A stretch of DNA of 64,000 nucleotides from Thiomicrospira sp. (lineage in GTDB: Bacteria > Pseudomonadota > Gammaproteobacteria > Thiomicrospirales > Thiomicrospiraceae), in the NCBI RefSeq assembly GCF_014859555.1, contig NZ_JACUTY010000002.1:1-64000 (forward strand). Reading direction: 5' to 3'. This document shows positions 17,210-26,612 of the stretch, piece by piece. The position numbers and the translations under genes were made by a program. The first letter of the stretch is position 1, and every line of letters begins with the position of its first letter. Under the pieces are notes generated by a model. That model was not told the DNA's origin. It searched no databases and saw nothing but the letters and a program-made list of their open reading frames with translations.

Positions 17210-17380
17210 CTATTCTTTAGTAACACGGTCCAGCTCTTTAAACGACTTATCCGATTCCGCTTTTTGCGCATCGGCTTTGGCCCGTTCAAGCTGCATACGT
17301 TCGGCTTCCGTCATCGCCATGTTGGCACAACCGCCAAGTACCAAAGCACTCAGCGTTAAAATTACAAGTTTAAACTTCAT
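17210..17380 (-). CDS. Small Lpp-like lipoprotein
   Basis: 56 residues from ATG 17380. Signal peptide with lipobox LVLGGCANM, then a short charged helix (TEAERMQLERAKADAQKAES) suited to a coiled coil, ending in Lys-Glu. It resembles a shortened Lpp/Braun-type lipoprotein but lacks the usual C-terminal lysine/arginine anchor at the very end. It is flanked by a terminator upstream, so it is probably its own transcript. Confidence 0.65.
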   Translation of the reverse strand: MKFKLVILTLSALVLGGCANMAMTEAERMQLERAKADAQKAESDKSFKELDRVTKE

Positions 17381-17424
17381 GTTTATTCTCACTTAAAAGT
17401 CAATTATTAAGGGATCGTATGATG

Positions 17425-17455
17425 AAAAAAGCCTCGATTTTTCGAGGCTTTTTGT
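17425..17455. terminator. Terminator between two lipoprotein genes
   Basis: GCCTCGA and TCGAGGC pair around TTTT, flanked by AAAAAA and TTTTT. It can stop the 197-residue lipoprotein gene on the minus strand. Confidence 0.9.
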
Positions 17456-17465
17456 AGATCCCTAA

Positions 17466-18059
17466 TTACATAGGTTCTTTTGCAATTTCGGCTGACATTT
17501 CATCAAACGACTTTTGCGCTTGGAACTGCTGCCACAAGGCTTGATCGTTTTTCATGCTGGTGTTAACCGATTGTTGAATGATTTTCTGCGCATTTTCTTT
17601 ATCAATCCCCATCAACACAAAATAACGCCCATCTGGCGCTTGCAGTGAACGGTAGATTTTTGAACCATATAATTCTTGGTTCGCCACCGTACGCAAAGTA
17701 GAACTCGCGGCTGCATCGACGGTTTCCGCATCGCCTACGCCAGTTGTGCCTAAATAGCTTTTCACCATTTTTTGCGCGCTGACTTGCACCTGCTCAGCTA
17801 ACCGACCACGTGCATCGGCGGCGGCTTGATCACGCATAAACGAAATACCGGCTCTAGAAGGTTCGGTTACGCCGACAGCTGAGATTTCAACACCCGGTAC
17901 GGGTTCATCACAAATCCAGCCAGGTGCGGGGGTTGAGGTTCCAGGGAAGGTGCAATCCGGCACAGCCGTTTGAACTGGCTCAGGTTTAACATCCTTGCCA
18001 CCACAGGCCGCCAATAAGCCAACCATCGATAAAACCGGGATTAATTTAATTAAATTCAT
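17466..18059 (-). CDS. LPP20-family lipoprotein
   Basis: 197 residues with lipobox LLAACGG. The domain region AISAVGVTEPS-like sequence followed by FMRDQAAADARGRLAEQVQVSAQKMV is a typical LPP20 start, and GRYFVLMGIDKENAQKII a typical end. It is probably anchored in the outer membrane. It is the first gene of the minus-strand lipoprotein group and related in fold to the one at 13591, though the sequences differ. Confidence 0.78.
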   Translation of the reverse strand: MNLIKLIPVLSMVGLLAACGGKDVKPEPVQTAVPDCTFPGTSTPAPGWICDEPVPGVEISAVGVTEPSRAGISFMRDQAAADARGRLAEQVQVSAQKMVKSYLGTTGVGDAETVDAAASSTLRTVANQELYGSKIYRSLQAPDGRYFVLMGIDKENAQKIIQQSVNTSMKNDQALWQQFQAQKSFDEMSAEIAKEPM

Positions 18060-18161
18060 TCACTCTCTCCTTTAACAAGATTTGCATACAGCCAAGCATT
18101 CGACTGCTTTAATTTCCAGATTATATTAATTCAACCATCAAAAAAACGTAAGTACTTATTT

Positions 18162-18212
18162 GGTCACCTCGATTAAGTAAGCCCTGCCCGAACCGACTTA
18201 ATTGAGGTGCCC
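18162..18212. repeat. 51-bp element with inverted GGGCACCTC ends
   Basis: The left end GGTCACCTCGATTAAGT and the reverse complement of the right end GGGCACCTCAATTAAGT match at 15 of 17 positions, with a 17-base centre. Both ends match the 16934/20473 repeat. It looks like a miniature inverted-repeat element or a paired binding site. No clear target-site duplication flanks it. Confidence 0.65.
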
Positions 18213-18234
18213 AAGTTTTATAAGCGCGCTAGGC

Positions 18235-19236
18235 TTACTTGATATTGTGAAGACTTACTTCATTCTTAAGGGCTTCGGAGCGCTTAAAGGCTAATAAGTT
18301 TTCAATCGTAGTTTTAGCGATTTCTGCCAAAGCTTCTTGAGTAAAGTAGGCTTGGTGGCCGGTAACGAGTACATTTGGAAAGGTCATCAGGCGTTCAAAG
18401 TTATCGTCCAAAATAATATCATTCGAGTGATCTTCAAAAAACAGCGGCCCTTCTTCCTCATACACATCCAGCCCAACATACCCGATTTTGCGCGTTTTTA
18501 GGGCATTAATCAGCGCTTTGGTATGGATCAAGGCGCCGCGCCCAGTATTAATAATCATCACGCCATCGTGCATTTTTTCAATACTGGCCTGGTTAACCAG
18601 GCCGTGGGTATCTTTGGTTAAAGGACAATGCAAAGAAATTATATGTGACTCTTCGTAAAGCTGATCCAATGGAACCTGCTCAAAACCTTGTTCTTTACAG
18701 GTTTTACACAAATAGGGGTCATACACTAGAATGTGGCAGCCAAAGGCTTTCATGCGTTCAGCGACCAATAAACCAATTTTTCCAGCGCCGATAATGCCGA
18801 CGGTTTTGCCAAAAAAGTCAAATCCCAACAAGCCGTTTAAAGCGAAATTGCCTTCACGTACTCGGTTATAGGACTTATAGAGTTTTCGACTTAAAGCCAG
18901 CATTAAACCAATCGTATGTTCGGCCACCGCATAAGGCGAGTAGGCTGGCACACGGACGATCTTAATACCCAGTGTTTCAGCCGCTTGCAAATCAACATTA
19001 TTAAACCCTGCACAGCGCAAAGCGACAATTTTGCAGCCGCCATTAACCAAAATTTCTAGGGTCGCTTCGGTTAGCTCGTCATTCACAAATGCGCTTACCG
19101 CTTCAAAGCCTTGCGCATAATGCGCGGTCGCGACATTCAACGGCACTTCAAAATATTGCAGGGTTAACTCTGGCACTTCGTAATGACGAAAAGATTCTTT
19201 GTCATAAGGTTTACTGCTAAATACCGCGACTTTCAT
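18235..19236 (-). CDS. ldhA: D-lactate dehydrogenase (2-hydroxyacid dehydrogenase)
   Basis: 333 residues, normal length for fermentative LdhA. NAD-binding fold GIIGAGKIGLLVAERM, catalytic Arg in VIINTGRGALI, Glu in DVYEEEGPLFFEDHS and His in VLVTGHQAYFT are all present. It reduces pyruvate to D-lactate with NADH in the cytoplasm. The 24-base gap to the TRAP binding protein upstream suggests cotranscription. An 18-bp perfect palindrome GGCCTGGTTAACCAGGCC lies inside the gene at 18586-18603. Confidence 0.93.
   Translation of the reverse strand: MKVAVFSSKPYDKESFRHYEVPELTLQYFEVPLNVATAHYAQGFEAVSAFVNDELTEATLEILVNGGCKIVALRCAGFNNVDLQAAETLGIKIVRVPAYSPYAVAEHTIGLMLALSRKLYKSYNRVREGNFALNGLLGFDFFGKTVGIIGAGKIGLLVAERMKAFGCHILVYDPYLCKTCKEQGFEQVPLDQLYEESHIISLHCPLTKDTHGLVNQASIEKMHDGVMIINTGRGALIHTKALINALKTRKIGYVGLDVYEEEGPLFFEDHSNDIILDDNFERLMTFPNVLVTGHQAYFTQEALAEIAKTTIENLLAFKRSEALKNEVSLHNIK
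18586..18603. repeat. Everted version of the CCAGGCCTGG palindrome inside ldhA
   Basis: GGCCTGG-TTAA-CCAGGCC is a perfect 18-bp palindrome made of the same half-sites as the abundant repeat but in inside-out order. It encodes Gly-Leu-Val-Asn-Gln-Ala. Confidence 0.6.
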
Positions 19237-19260
19237 AAGCCACCCCTGTGTTGTGAAAAA

Positions 19261-20364
19261 TTATAAATCGCGTAAATCTAAAAATGATTTTAACGAGTGT
19301 TTGGTCCAGGGTGCGACTTGATCACGAAATGCCTTTTGCGATGCCCATACTTTTTTTGCCAACGGATCCCGATTCGCCGCCGCTTCAACCACTTCGATTG
19401 AGGCCTGCTTTAACGCAAGCAACACCTCTGGTGGAAATTGACGTAACTGAACCTGATGTTCTTCGACCAGGGTATTAAGCGCTTGTTGATTACGTGCGGT
19501 GTATTCGGACAGCATATTCAAATTGGCGACTTTCATTGCGTTACGCACAATGCTCTGTAAATCTTTAGGCAAATCATTAAAAGCTTGTTCATTAATCATG
19601 CATTCCAGCGCCGAACCGGGCTCTTGCCAACCGGGCGAATAATAATAGGTCGCCACCCGGTGAAAGCCAAAAGCTAAATCGTTATAAGGCCCGACAAACT
19701 CGACCGCGTCAATCAAACCGGTTTGCATGGCTTGAAACAATTCATTACCGGGTAAATTAACGGGTACCGCATCAACTTTCGCATAAACTTCAGCACCTAA
19801 ACCCGGCATACGAATTTTGAGGCCTTTTAAATCAGCTAGGCTGTTAATTTCACGATTAAACCAGCCGCCCATTTGAGTGCCGGTATTACCGGCTGGATTG
19901 GGAATTAAACCAAACGGTTTATAAGCTTCTTCCCATAGTTCTAACCCGCCGCCGTTATAAAACCAGCTGTTCATTTCTTCGGCGGTTAACCCCATTGGCA
20001 CCACGGTGAAAAAATCAGCACTGGGCAACTTGCCTTTCCAGTAATAAGCCGTAGCATGACCAAGTTCAGCACGACCTTGTGAAACCGCGTCAAACACTTC
20101 AAAAGGCCCCACCATTTCACCCGCACCATAGACACTAATTTGAATACGTCCACCAGACATTTCATTAATCAAGCTAGCTAGCTGATTAGCACCCGTGCCT
20201 AAACCTGGAAAGTTTTTCGGCCAGGCTGTCACCATTTTCCACTTAAATACGCGATCATCTTTACTCACTACCGAATCCGATTCGGACTGACAACCCACCA
20301 GGCCTGGTAAGGTCGCGGTGGCGGCCAAAGCGGTTAAACCGCCTAATAACTGGCGTCTTCGCAT
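19261..20364 (-). CDS. TRAP transporter binding protein, TakP-like (lipoprotein)
   Basis: 367 residues. The signal MRRRQLLGGLTALAATATLP ends in lipobox LVGC, so it is probably membrane-tethered and perhaps Tat-exported. DctP-family features include WKMVTAWPKNFPGLGTG and GNTGTQMGGWFNREI followed by LKGLKIRMPGLGAEVY, the arginine-containing region that binds the substrate carboxylate. It resembles TakP, which binds 2-oxo acids, and a pyruvate-like ligand would suit the adjacent ldhA (inference). No membrane subunits are beside it; those at base 1 may serve it. A palindrome copy encodes the Pro-Gly-Leu-Val just before the lipid cysteine. Confidence 0.88.
   Translation of the reverse strand: MRRRQLLGGLTALAATATLPGLVGCQSESDSVVSKDDRVFKWKMVTAWPKNFPGLGTGANQLASLINEMSGGRIQISVYGAGEMVGPFEVFDAVSQGRAELGHATAYYWKGKLPSADFFTVVPMGLTAEEMNSWFYNGGGLELWEEAYKPFGLIPNPAGNTGTQMGGWFNREINSLADLKGLKIRMPGLGAEVYAKVDAVPVNLPGNELFQAMQTGLIDAVEFVGPYNDLAFGFHRVATYYYSPGWQEPGSALECMINEQAFNDLPKDLQSIVRNAMKVANLNMLSEYTARNQQALNTLVEEHQVQLRQFPPEVLLALKQASIEVVEAAANRDPLAKKVWASQKAFRDQVAPWTKHSLKSFLDLRDL
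20297..20308. repeat. CCAGGCCTGG palindrome in the TRAP binding-protein lipobox
   Basis: Read on the minus strand as Pro-Gly-Leu-Val, directly before the Gly-Cys of the lipobox. Confidence 0.9.
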
Positions 20365-20472
20365 GCTGCTTTCTCCTCAATTTGAATAACGCCCATTATA
20401 GACAAAGTCGAGCTGTAAAATAAAAAACACCTTTAGCCAATGCATAATGGCCTGCTTATTAAGTTTACTTAA

Positions 20473-20490
20473 GGGCACCTCGATTAACCC
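20473..20490 (+). repeat. GGGCACCTCGATTAACCC repeat, copy 2
   Basis: Identical over 18 bases to the copy at 16934. It lies in a 320-base gap (20365-20684) with no other recognised feature except an AT-rich stretch just before the GGDEF-EAL gene. Confidence 0.7.
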
Positions 20491-20684
20491 CTGATTCATT
20501 CTGGCCGACTATGACCTAATTTCACATGTATTCGTTTTATTGCAATCGCAAAAAATACTAAATTCAATTAAATAGACGTATTAACAATCCTCTATCGAAT
20601 ATAGACCCATAAACAAATTTTGGGAAATTAAGGATATATTTAGGCTTCCTTTTGATAATTTTGGTCTGCATAATAGCGCACATT

Positions 20685-22373
20685 ATGCAAAAACAACTCG
20701 CACAACATTTATTCGACCACAGCCAACAGCTTATTTTGACACTGGATGATCAGGACTACATCAAATCTATCAATCCGTTTGCCTGCGAATTGCTTGGACA
20801 AACAGAAGATCAATTATTAGGTCAAAACTGGGTTGAACGTTATGTGCCAGTGGATGAGCAAGCCGACTTAACGCGTCACCTTGAAGAAGTCAAAACCCTT
20901 CAGCTCACGCATGTAACCTACCACCACCATGTGCTAGATCATGCAGGACACTTGCACGCGTTTAATTGGCATCATGGTTTTTTACACAACGAGCAAGATC
21001 AGACCTCATTGGCTTGTTTAGGTCAGGATGTCACGGAGCTCGAAGACACCCAAAAACGCCTGAGTTATTTAAAAGACTACGACAAACTCACCCAATTGCC
21101 CAAAATGGACTTGTTCAAAGAAATGTTTGAGCACGCCATGCATATGGCAAAACGTTATCAGCATAAACTGGCGTTATTTTTTATTGATATCGACAGCCTA
21201 AAAATCATTAATGATCGCTATGGCCACCATATCGGTGACGAGTTAATTCAACATGCCGCACGTTGCTTAAACAGCTTGACCGAGGATAACCATACTTTAG
21301 CGAGTTTTGGTGGCGACGAATTTGTATTGTTGGTTGAAAAAGCCGATATGCAGCAAATATTTAAACACTGCGAAGCTATCAACACATTATTTGTTAACCC
21401 TTTTGAGACCCAGGTTGGCGAAATGATGATGTCTTGCAGCATGGGCATCAGCCTTTACCCGGAAGATGGCACCGATTGTAATACGTTACTACAGCATGCC
21501 GATATCGCCAAAAACCGTGCCAAACAAGATGGTAAAAACCAATTCCACTTTTATCGCAGTGGCATGGATGCCGAAATCAGCCAAACCCATATGATGGAAA
21601 TGGAGCTTAAAAAAGCCATTTTTCATAACGAATTTGAACTCTATTTCCAACCACAAATCGACAACCACGATCAACACCTCGTAGGCTGTGAAGCACTGAT
21701 TCGTTGGAACAATCCCTTATTGGGTTCGGTATCGCCGGCGGAATTTATTCCGTTTGCCGAAACTTCAAATTTAATCGTGCCGATCGGTGAATGGGTATTA
21801 ACCAATGCAATTGAACAACATTTGGCTTGGCAAGAACAAAGCTACACCATTCCGGTCAGCATCAACGTGTCCCCCAAACAACTGGAGCACAGTAGCTTTA
21901 TCGAGTTGGTGATGAGCTTACCTACTCGTTACCCAGCGCTCGATTTGACCCAAATCGAACTCGAAATCACCGAAACCTCAATGGTTAAAAACCCGGAAGC
22001 GACGTTTGAATTATTAAAACGCATTACTTCACTGGGCATTAAAATTGCGATTGATGATTTTGGCACCGGCTATTCGTCATTTGCCAGTTTAAAACGTGGC
22101 ATGTTTAATAAGGTCAAAATTGATCGGTCATTTGTCACCGAGTTGCACTTAGATTCTGAAGATGCCGTGATTGTGACCGCGATTATTCGGATGGCCGAAA
22201 CCCTGGGCCTGAGCATTATTGCGGAAGGCGTCGAACACCTAGAGCAAACCCATATTTTAACCCAGCTGGGTTGCCGCCATATTCAAGGATTTTTATATGG
22301 CAAACCCATGCCGGCTGAGAACATGATCGGATTTATGCAAACCGACTTTCCTCTCGCCAATCGACCGGTTTGA
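20685..22373 (+). CDS. PAS-GGDEF-EAL cyclic-di-GMP signalling protein
   Basis: 562 residues from ATG 20685. A PAS sensor domain (about 10-125), then a GGDEF domain with intact SFGGDEF, then an EAL domain with intact EALIRW, NVSPKQL, ELEITET and DDFGTGYSSF. Both catalytic motifs look active, so it could make or break cyclic-di-GMP. No membrane segment, so it is cytoplasmic. There is no clear ribosome-binding site before ATG 20685; the frame stays open from 20652. It stands alone. Confidence 0.92.
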   Translation: MQKQLAQHLFDHSQQLILTLDDQDYIKSINPFACELLGQTEDQLLGQNWVERYVPVDEQADLTRHLEEVKTLQLTHVTYHHHVLDHAGHLHAFNWHHGFLHNEQDQTSLACLGQDVTELEDTQKRLSYLKDYDKLTQLPKMDLFKEMFEHAMHMAKRYQHKLALFFIDIDSLKIINDRYGHHIGDELIQHAARCLNSLTEDNHTLASFGGDEFVLLVEKADMQQIFKHCEAINTLFVNPFETQVGEMMMSCSMGISLYPEDGTDCNTLLQHADIAKNRAKQDGKNQFHFYRSGMDAEISQTHMMEMELKKAIFHNEFELYFQPQIDNHDQHLVGCEALIRWNNPLLGSVSPAEFIPFAETSNLIVPIGEWVLTNAIEQHLAWQEQSYTIPVSINVSPKQLEHSSFIELVMSLPTRYPALDLTQIELEITETSMVKNPEATFELLKRITSLGIKIAIDDFGTGYSSFASLKRGMFNKVKIDRSFVTELHLDSEDAVIVTAIIRMAETLGLSIIAEGVEHLEQTHILTQLGCRHIQGFLYGKPMPAENMIGFMQTDFPLANRPV

Positions 22374-22470
22374 GCGTTTTAAATTGAGCTCAACTAACCG
22401 CTTAACTCGTGACTCTCTACCGAATTTTCAGTATGATAGCGCTTCCATTAACTTAACCCACTGAGTTGTT

Positions 22471-23175
22471 ATGTATTTAGATTCATTTCACACAAGCCAA
22501 GGTCAATCCATCACCATCACCCCCGAGCAGGGCAGTCAATTTGCCAAGCAAGTTTCGGACGACTTCAACCCGCTGCATAACCCCGACTCTAAACGTTTTT
22601 GTGTACCGGGCGATTTATTGTTTGCATTAGTGTTGGCGCATTATGGGCTGTCTAAAAGTATGGTGTTTAAGTACACCGGCATGGTGGGCAAAGGCGTGGT
22701 GTTGAATTTCCTAGATACCCAAGCGGCTCAGTTTGCTATCGCCGATACCAACGACAAACCCTACTTAGAAGTCACGCGCGATGGCGATACCAGCCATAAT
22801 ATGAGCTTAATCGAAGCCTTTTCGCGTGCGTATGTCGCGTTTTCTGGCCACAGCTTTCCGCATATTCTAGTGCCGCTCATGCAACAAAAAAATGTCATGA
22901 TCAACCCCGACAAACCCATGGTCATTTACGAAAGCATGGCGTTTGGATTTGACGACTTAAGTGCGGAACATCCAAGCTTAGAACTTACGAATAGTTCACT
23001 GGATGTCAATGGAAAACGCGGTTTAGTGCGCATGGAATTTGATATTTGTGAATCAGGTGTACGTGTCGGATCAGGCTACAAAACCATGGTTTTAAGTGGT
23101 TTGCGCGAATTCGATCAAGATCAAATTAATACACTTATACAACTATACCAACAGACAAAAACCAATCATCGCTAA
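22471..23175 (+). CDS. DUF3581 family protein
   Basis: 234 residues, full length for DUF3581 of gammaproteobacteria. Recognisable by DFNPLHNPDSKRFCVPGDLLFALVLAHYGLS, whose DFNPxH and PGDLLFALVL elements recall MaoC/hotdog hydratases. Function is unknown. It is transcribed alone, ending before a palindrome copy and a GC-rich hairpin. Confidence 0.82.
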   Translation: MYLDSFHTSQGQSITITPEQGSQFAKQVSDDFNPLHNPDSKRFCVPGDLLFALVLAHYGLSKSMVFKYTGMVGKGVVLNFLDTQAAQFAIADTNDKPYLEVTRDGDTSHNMSLIEAFSRAYVAFSGHSFPHILVPLMQQKNVMINPDKPMVIYESMAFGFDDLSAEHPSLELTNSSLDVNGKRGLVRMEFDICESGVRVGSGYKTMVLSGLREFDQDQINTLIQLYQQTKTNHR

Positions 23176-23185
23176 TAATTTAAGT

Positions 23186-23199
23186 CACCAGGCCTGGTG
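23186..23199. repeat. CCAGGCCTGG palindrome between DUF3581 and mrpA
   Basis: CACCAGGCCTGGTG, a perfect 14-bp palindrome, lies 11 bases after the DUF3581 stop. Confidence 0.9.
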
Positions 23200-23233
23200 C
23201 TTGCCCTTTCTTTTTTGCGTTTGAGCTACTTAA

Positions 23234-23270
23234 CGCTTGCAAACCCCATAGCCCTAGCGGGGTTGCAAGC
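23234..23270. terminator. Hairpin between DUF3581 and the mrp operon
   Basis: GCTTGCAAACCCC and GGGGTTGCAAGC pair with a single A bulge around an 11-base loop. No T run follows, so it may be a factor-dependent terminator or a leader structure of the mrp transcript. Confidence 0.5.
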
Positions 23271-23394
23271 GATGCTCTAAAGGTTTTAACCGCCCTCCAG
23301 CCAACCACAATTATTGACAATACAGGCAGTCGTGGTAAGCTTTGCCACTTATAAATCCAGTTTATTACTACGCCTTTAAATAGTTAGGAACCCC

Positions 23395-26226
23395 ATGAGT
23401 TTAGTTGCTTTTAACCTCCCAATCGTAGCCCTGCTTCCTTTTTTCGGTGCGATTTTGGCGGCTTGGTCTTCCAAGCTAAATCGTGCGGCCTCTGCTTGGA
23501 CAGCAGCGGGCATTACTGTGCTGTCCATGGCTTTTTTAGCCCCCGCCTTTTCCATCCCCTTTAACGGCGAGACCTTAATTCAAAGTTGGGCCTGGATGCC
23601 GGCCATTGGGGTGGATTTTGCCTTTCGATTAGATGGCCTCGCGCTGTTATTTGCGATGCTTATTTTGGTCATCGGCCTATTAATCATAGTGTATGCCCGC
23701 TATTACTTGTCTGCCAAGGATTCAATGGGGCGTTTCTTTGCTTATCTACTGATGTTTATGGGCTCAATGCTGGGGATTGTGTTATCCGAAAACATGATTC
23801 AGCTGGTGGTGTTTTGGGAGCTCACCTCCCTCACGTCCTTCTTATTAATCAGCTATTGGCAGCACCGCCAAGACGCGCGCCAAGGTGCACGTATGGCGTT
23901 AGCCATTACCGGCGCGGGCGGCCTAGCTTTATTAGGTGGCGTATTGATACTCGGCCACATCGTTGGCAGCTATAACTTAACCGACGTGCTGGCGGCGGGT
24001 GATTTAATTCGTGCTCACGAACTCTATGTTCCGGCATTAGTATTGATTTTATTAGGTGTTTTTACAAAGTCCGCTCAATTCCCATTCCACTTTTGGTTAC
24101 CTCACGCAATGGCCGCGCCGACACCGGTTTCGGCTTATTTGCATTCGGCCACCATGGTAAAAGCTGGTATTTTCTTATTAGCCCGTTTTTTTCCAGCCTT
24201 ATCTGGCACGCCAGAATGGATGTGGTTAGTCGGCGGCGCTGGTATGATTACCTTTGTGATTGGGGCTTATACCGCGTTATTCAAACACGATTTAAAAGGT
24301 CTGCTAGCTTACTCCACAATCAGTCATTTAGGTTTAATCACCTTGTTATTTGGGTTTGGCACCCATATGGCAGCGGTCGCAGCCATCTTCCACATCATTA
24401 ACCACGCAACCTTTAAAGCTTCTTTATTCATGGTCGCAGGCATCATTGATCATGAAACCGGTACGCGTGATATGCGTAAACTTAACGGCCTGCTCAAATA
24501 TATGCCACACACCGCCGTGTTGGCTATGATCGCAGCCGCAGCGATGGCCGGCGTGCCGTTATTAAACGGGTTCTTAAGTAAAGAAATGTTCTTTGAACAA
24601 GCCATCACAGCTTCTCATGCCTCCACGCTGGCTTGGTTTATCCCGATTATTGTCACCATTGCGGCTATTTTCTCAGTCGCTTATTCGTTGCGTTTTATTC
24701 ACGACGTATTCTTTAATGGTGAACCGGTTGATCTTCCGAAAACGCCGCATGAACCACCGCGTTTTATGAAAATTCCGGTCGACTTACTAGTCATCGTTTG
24801 TTTAGCGGTGGGGATTATCCCGATGTTTACGGTCGCACCGATCTTAGCGGTAGCGGTAGCCGGAACCCTTCAAACCACGCCGCCGGAATATAGCTTAGCG
24901 ATTTGGCATGGCTTCAACTTACCCTTGATGATGAGTTTATTAGCGCTAGCCTTAGGGGTGGGGGTCTACTCTATGCGTGAACGTTTGCATGTTTGGCACG
25001 AACGTTTTATCGCTCGCATTGATGCACGTGCTATATACAACGCCGTGCTGCTAGCTACCTTACGTTTTTCAGTGCGTTTAACTCGTGCGTTTGATAAAGG
25101 CTCACTCCAGCACGCTGCGGTTTGGGTTATTGGCACCGCCTTGGTAGCCGGACTGATTGGCTTTTTATCGATGCCGGCCGCCTTGTTAGGTGAACGTGAA
25201 GGCCTGCCTTTGGATGCCGTCACCTTCCTCGCGGCGGTAGCGCTAATGATCGCCACTTATTTAACTGTACACTGGCGCGAAAAACGCTTAACGGCACTGA
25301 TTGCTATCGGCGTGGTGGGCTTAATTGTCTCGTTAGGTTTTGTTAAGTTTTCGGCTCCTGATCTGGCCCTTACACAACTTTCGGTAGAAGTGGTGACAAT
25401 CGTTTTATTATTGCTTGCACTTTACTTTTTGCCGCAATCCAGCCCCAAAGAAATCGGTCGAGTACGTTTAAGTCGTGACATTGTCATTTCAGTTTTAGCT
25501 GGGGTAGGTGTCACTTTGTTTACCATGGCGGTGTTGAGTCGTGAATTCGATCCAATTTCAACTTACTTCTTAGAAAATGCCAAACCGGGCGGCGGCGGTA
25601 CCAATGTCGTTAACGTCATTTTAGTGGATTTCCGTGGCATTGATACACTTGGTGAAATCGTCGTATTAGCCTTAGCCGGCTTGGGTATTTATGCCATGCT
25701 CGAAGGCATGAAACTGCCCGCACCGAGTAAAGATATTCATGGCCGCCAGTGGAACTTGGATAATCATCCCATGATTATGCAAACCTTAACGCGCTTGTTA
25801 TTACCGTTAATGTTAATGGTCGCGGTGTATATATTCCTTCGCGGTCACAACCTACCGGGCGGTGGCTTTATTGCTGGCTTGATCGCGGCGGTCGCGTTGA
25901 TTGTTCAGTATCTAGCTAACGGCATTGAATGGACGAGTGATCGCTTAAAAGCCGACATGCATTGGGTGATTGGCTTTGGCTTATTGGCCGCCACCGGCAC
26001 CGGCTTAGTCGCCATAGGTTTAGGCTTCCCATTCTTAACCTCCACCTTTACTTATTTAACTTGGCCGGTGGTCGGTAAATTTGAAGTCGCCAGTGCCATC
26101 GCCTTTGATATTGGGGTGTTTTTAGTCGTCGTCGGCGCGACCGTGATGAGTTTGGTGCAACTCGGTAAACTCAGCTACGCTTCGCATCATAATGACGACC
26201 ACAAAACCCAACAGGAGACAAAATAA
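23395..26226 (+). CDS. mrpA: Mrp antiporter subunit A fused to subunit B
   Basis: 943 residues with about 20 or more membrane helices. The NuoL-like proton-channel part has MGSMLGIVLSENMIQLVVFWELTSLTSF and the lysine/histidine helices TKSAQFPFHFWLPHAM and ISHLGLITLLFGFGTHMAAVAAIFHIINHATFKA (shown here as separate motifs). From about residue 800 the MnhB hallmark FLRGHNLPGGGFIAGLIA appears, so subunit B is fused on, as in group 2 Mrp systems. The complex exchanges Na+ for H+ across the inner membrane for pH and sodium homeostasis. The stop overlaps the mrpC start by one base. Confidence 0.93.
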   Translation: MSLVAFNLPIVALLPFFGAILAAWSSKLNRAASAWTAAGITVLSMAFLAPAFSIPFNGETLIQSWAWMPAIGVDFAFRLDGLALLFAMLILVIGLLIIVYARYYLSAKDSMGRFFAYLLMFMGSMLGIVLSENMIQLVVFWELTSLTSFLLISYWQHRQDARQGARMALAITGAGGLALLGGVLILGHIVGSYNLTDVLAAGDLIRAHELYVPALVLILLGVFTKSAQFPFHFWLPHAMAAPTPVSAYLHSATMVKAGIFLLARFFPALSGTPEWMWLVGGAGMITFVIGAYTALFKHDLKGLLAYSTISHLGLITLLFGFGTHMAAVAAIFHIINHATFKASLFMVAGIIDHETGTRDMRKLNGLLKYMPHTAVLAMIAAAAMAGVPLLNGFLSKEMFFEQAITASHASTLAWFIPIIVTIAAIFSVAYSLRFIHDVFFNGEPVDLPKTPHEPPRFMKIPVDLLVIVCLAVGIIPMFTVAPILAVAVAGTLQTTPPEYSLAIWHGFNLPLMMSLLALALGVGVYSMRERLHVWHERFIARIDARAIYNAVLLATLRFSVRLTRAFDKGSLQHAAVWVIGTALVAGLIGFLSMPAALLGEREGLPLDAVTFLAAVALMIATYLTVHWREKRLTALIAIGVVGLIVSLGFVKFSAPDLALTQLSVEVVTIVLLLLALYFLPQSSPKEIGRVRLSRDIVISVLAGVGVTLFTMAVLSREFDPISTYFLENAKPGGGGTNVVNVILVDFRGIDTLGEIVVLALAGLGIYAMLEGMKLPAPSKDIHGRQWNLDNHPMIMQTLTRLLLPLMLMVAVYIFLRGHNLPGGGFIAGLIAAVALIVQYLANGIEWTSDRLKADMHWVIGFGLLAATGTGLVAIGLGFPFLTSTFTYLTWPVVGKFEVASAIAFDIGVFLVVVGATVMSLVQLGKLSYASHHNDDHKTQQETK

Positions 26227-26612
26227 TGGAATGGTTAATGGCAATTGTAATCGGCGTGATGACGAGCGCTGGTGTGTATTTAACCTTACGCGCACGAACT
26301 TTTCCTGTAGTTTTAGGTTTAACTTTATTGGCTTATGCCGTTAACGTATTTTTGTTTGTCATGGGCCGTTTAACCATTGGCCAACCTGCGGTGATTGATG
26401 CCGCTGCGACGGGCTATGCGGATCCGTTACCGCAAGCCTTAGTGCTTACCGCAATTGTGATTGCGTTTGGTATGACGGCGTTCTTGATCGTACTTGCTCT
26501 TAAAGCACGCGGTGAAATGGGGAACGACCACGTTGATGGATTGCACCTTGCCGATGATGAACGTTTGGTCGAACAAACACCCAGCCAAACTAGCCAGGAG
26601 ACCAAGCTATGA
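26226..26612 (+). CDS. mrpC: Mrp antiporter subunit C (NuoK-like)
   Basis: 128 residues with three membrane helices and the NuoK-like LTAIVIAFGMTAFLIVLAL motif. The polar C-terminal tail is longer than in NuoK. It overlaps mrpA and mrpD and is part of the same antiporter. Confidence 0.92.
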   Translation: MEWLMAIVIGVMTSAGVYLTLRARTFPVVLGLTLLAYAVNVFLFVMGRLTIGQPAVIDAAATGYADPLPQALVLTAIVIAFGMTAFLIVLALKARGEMGNDHVDGLHLADDERLVEQTPSQTSQETKL

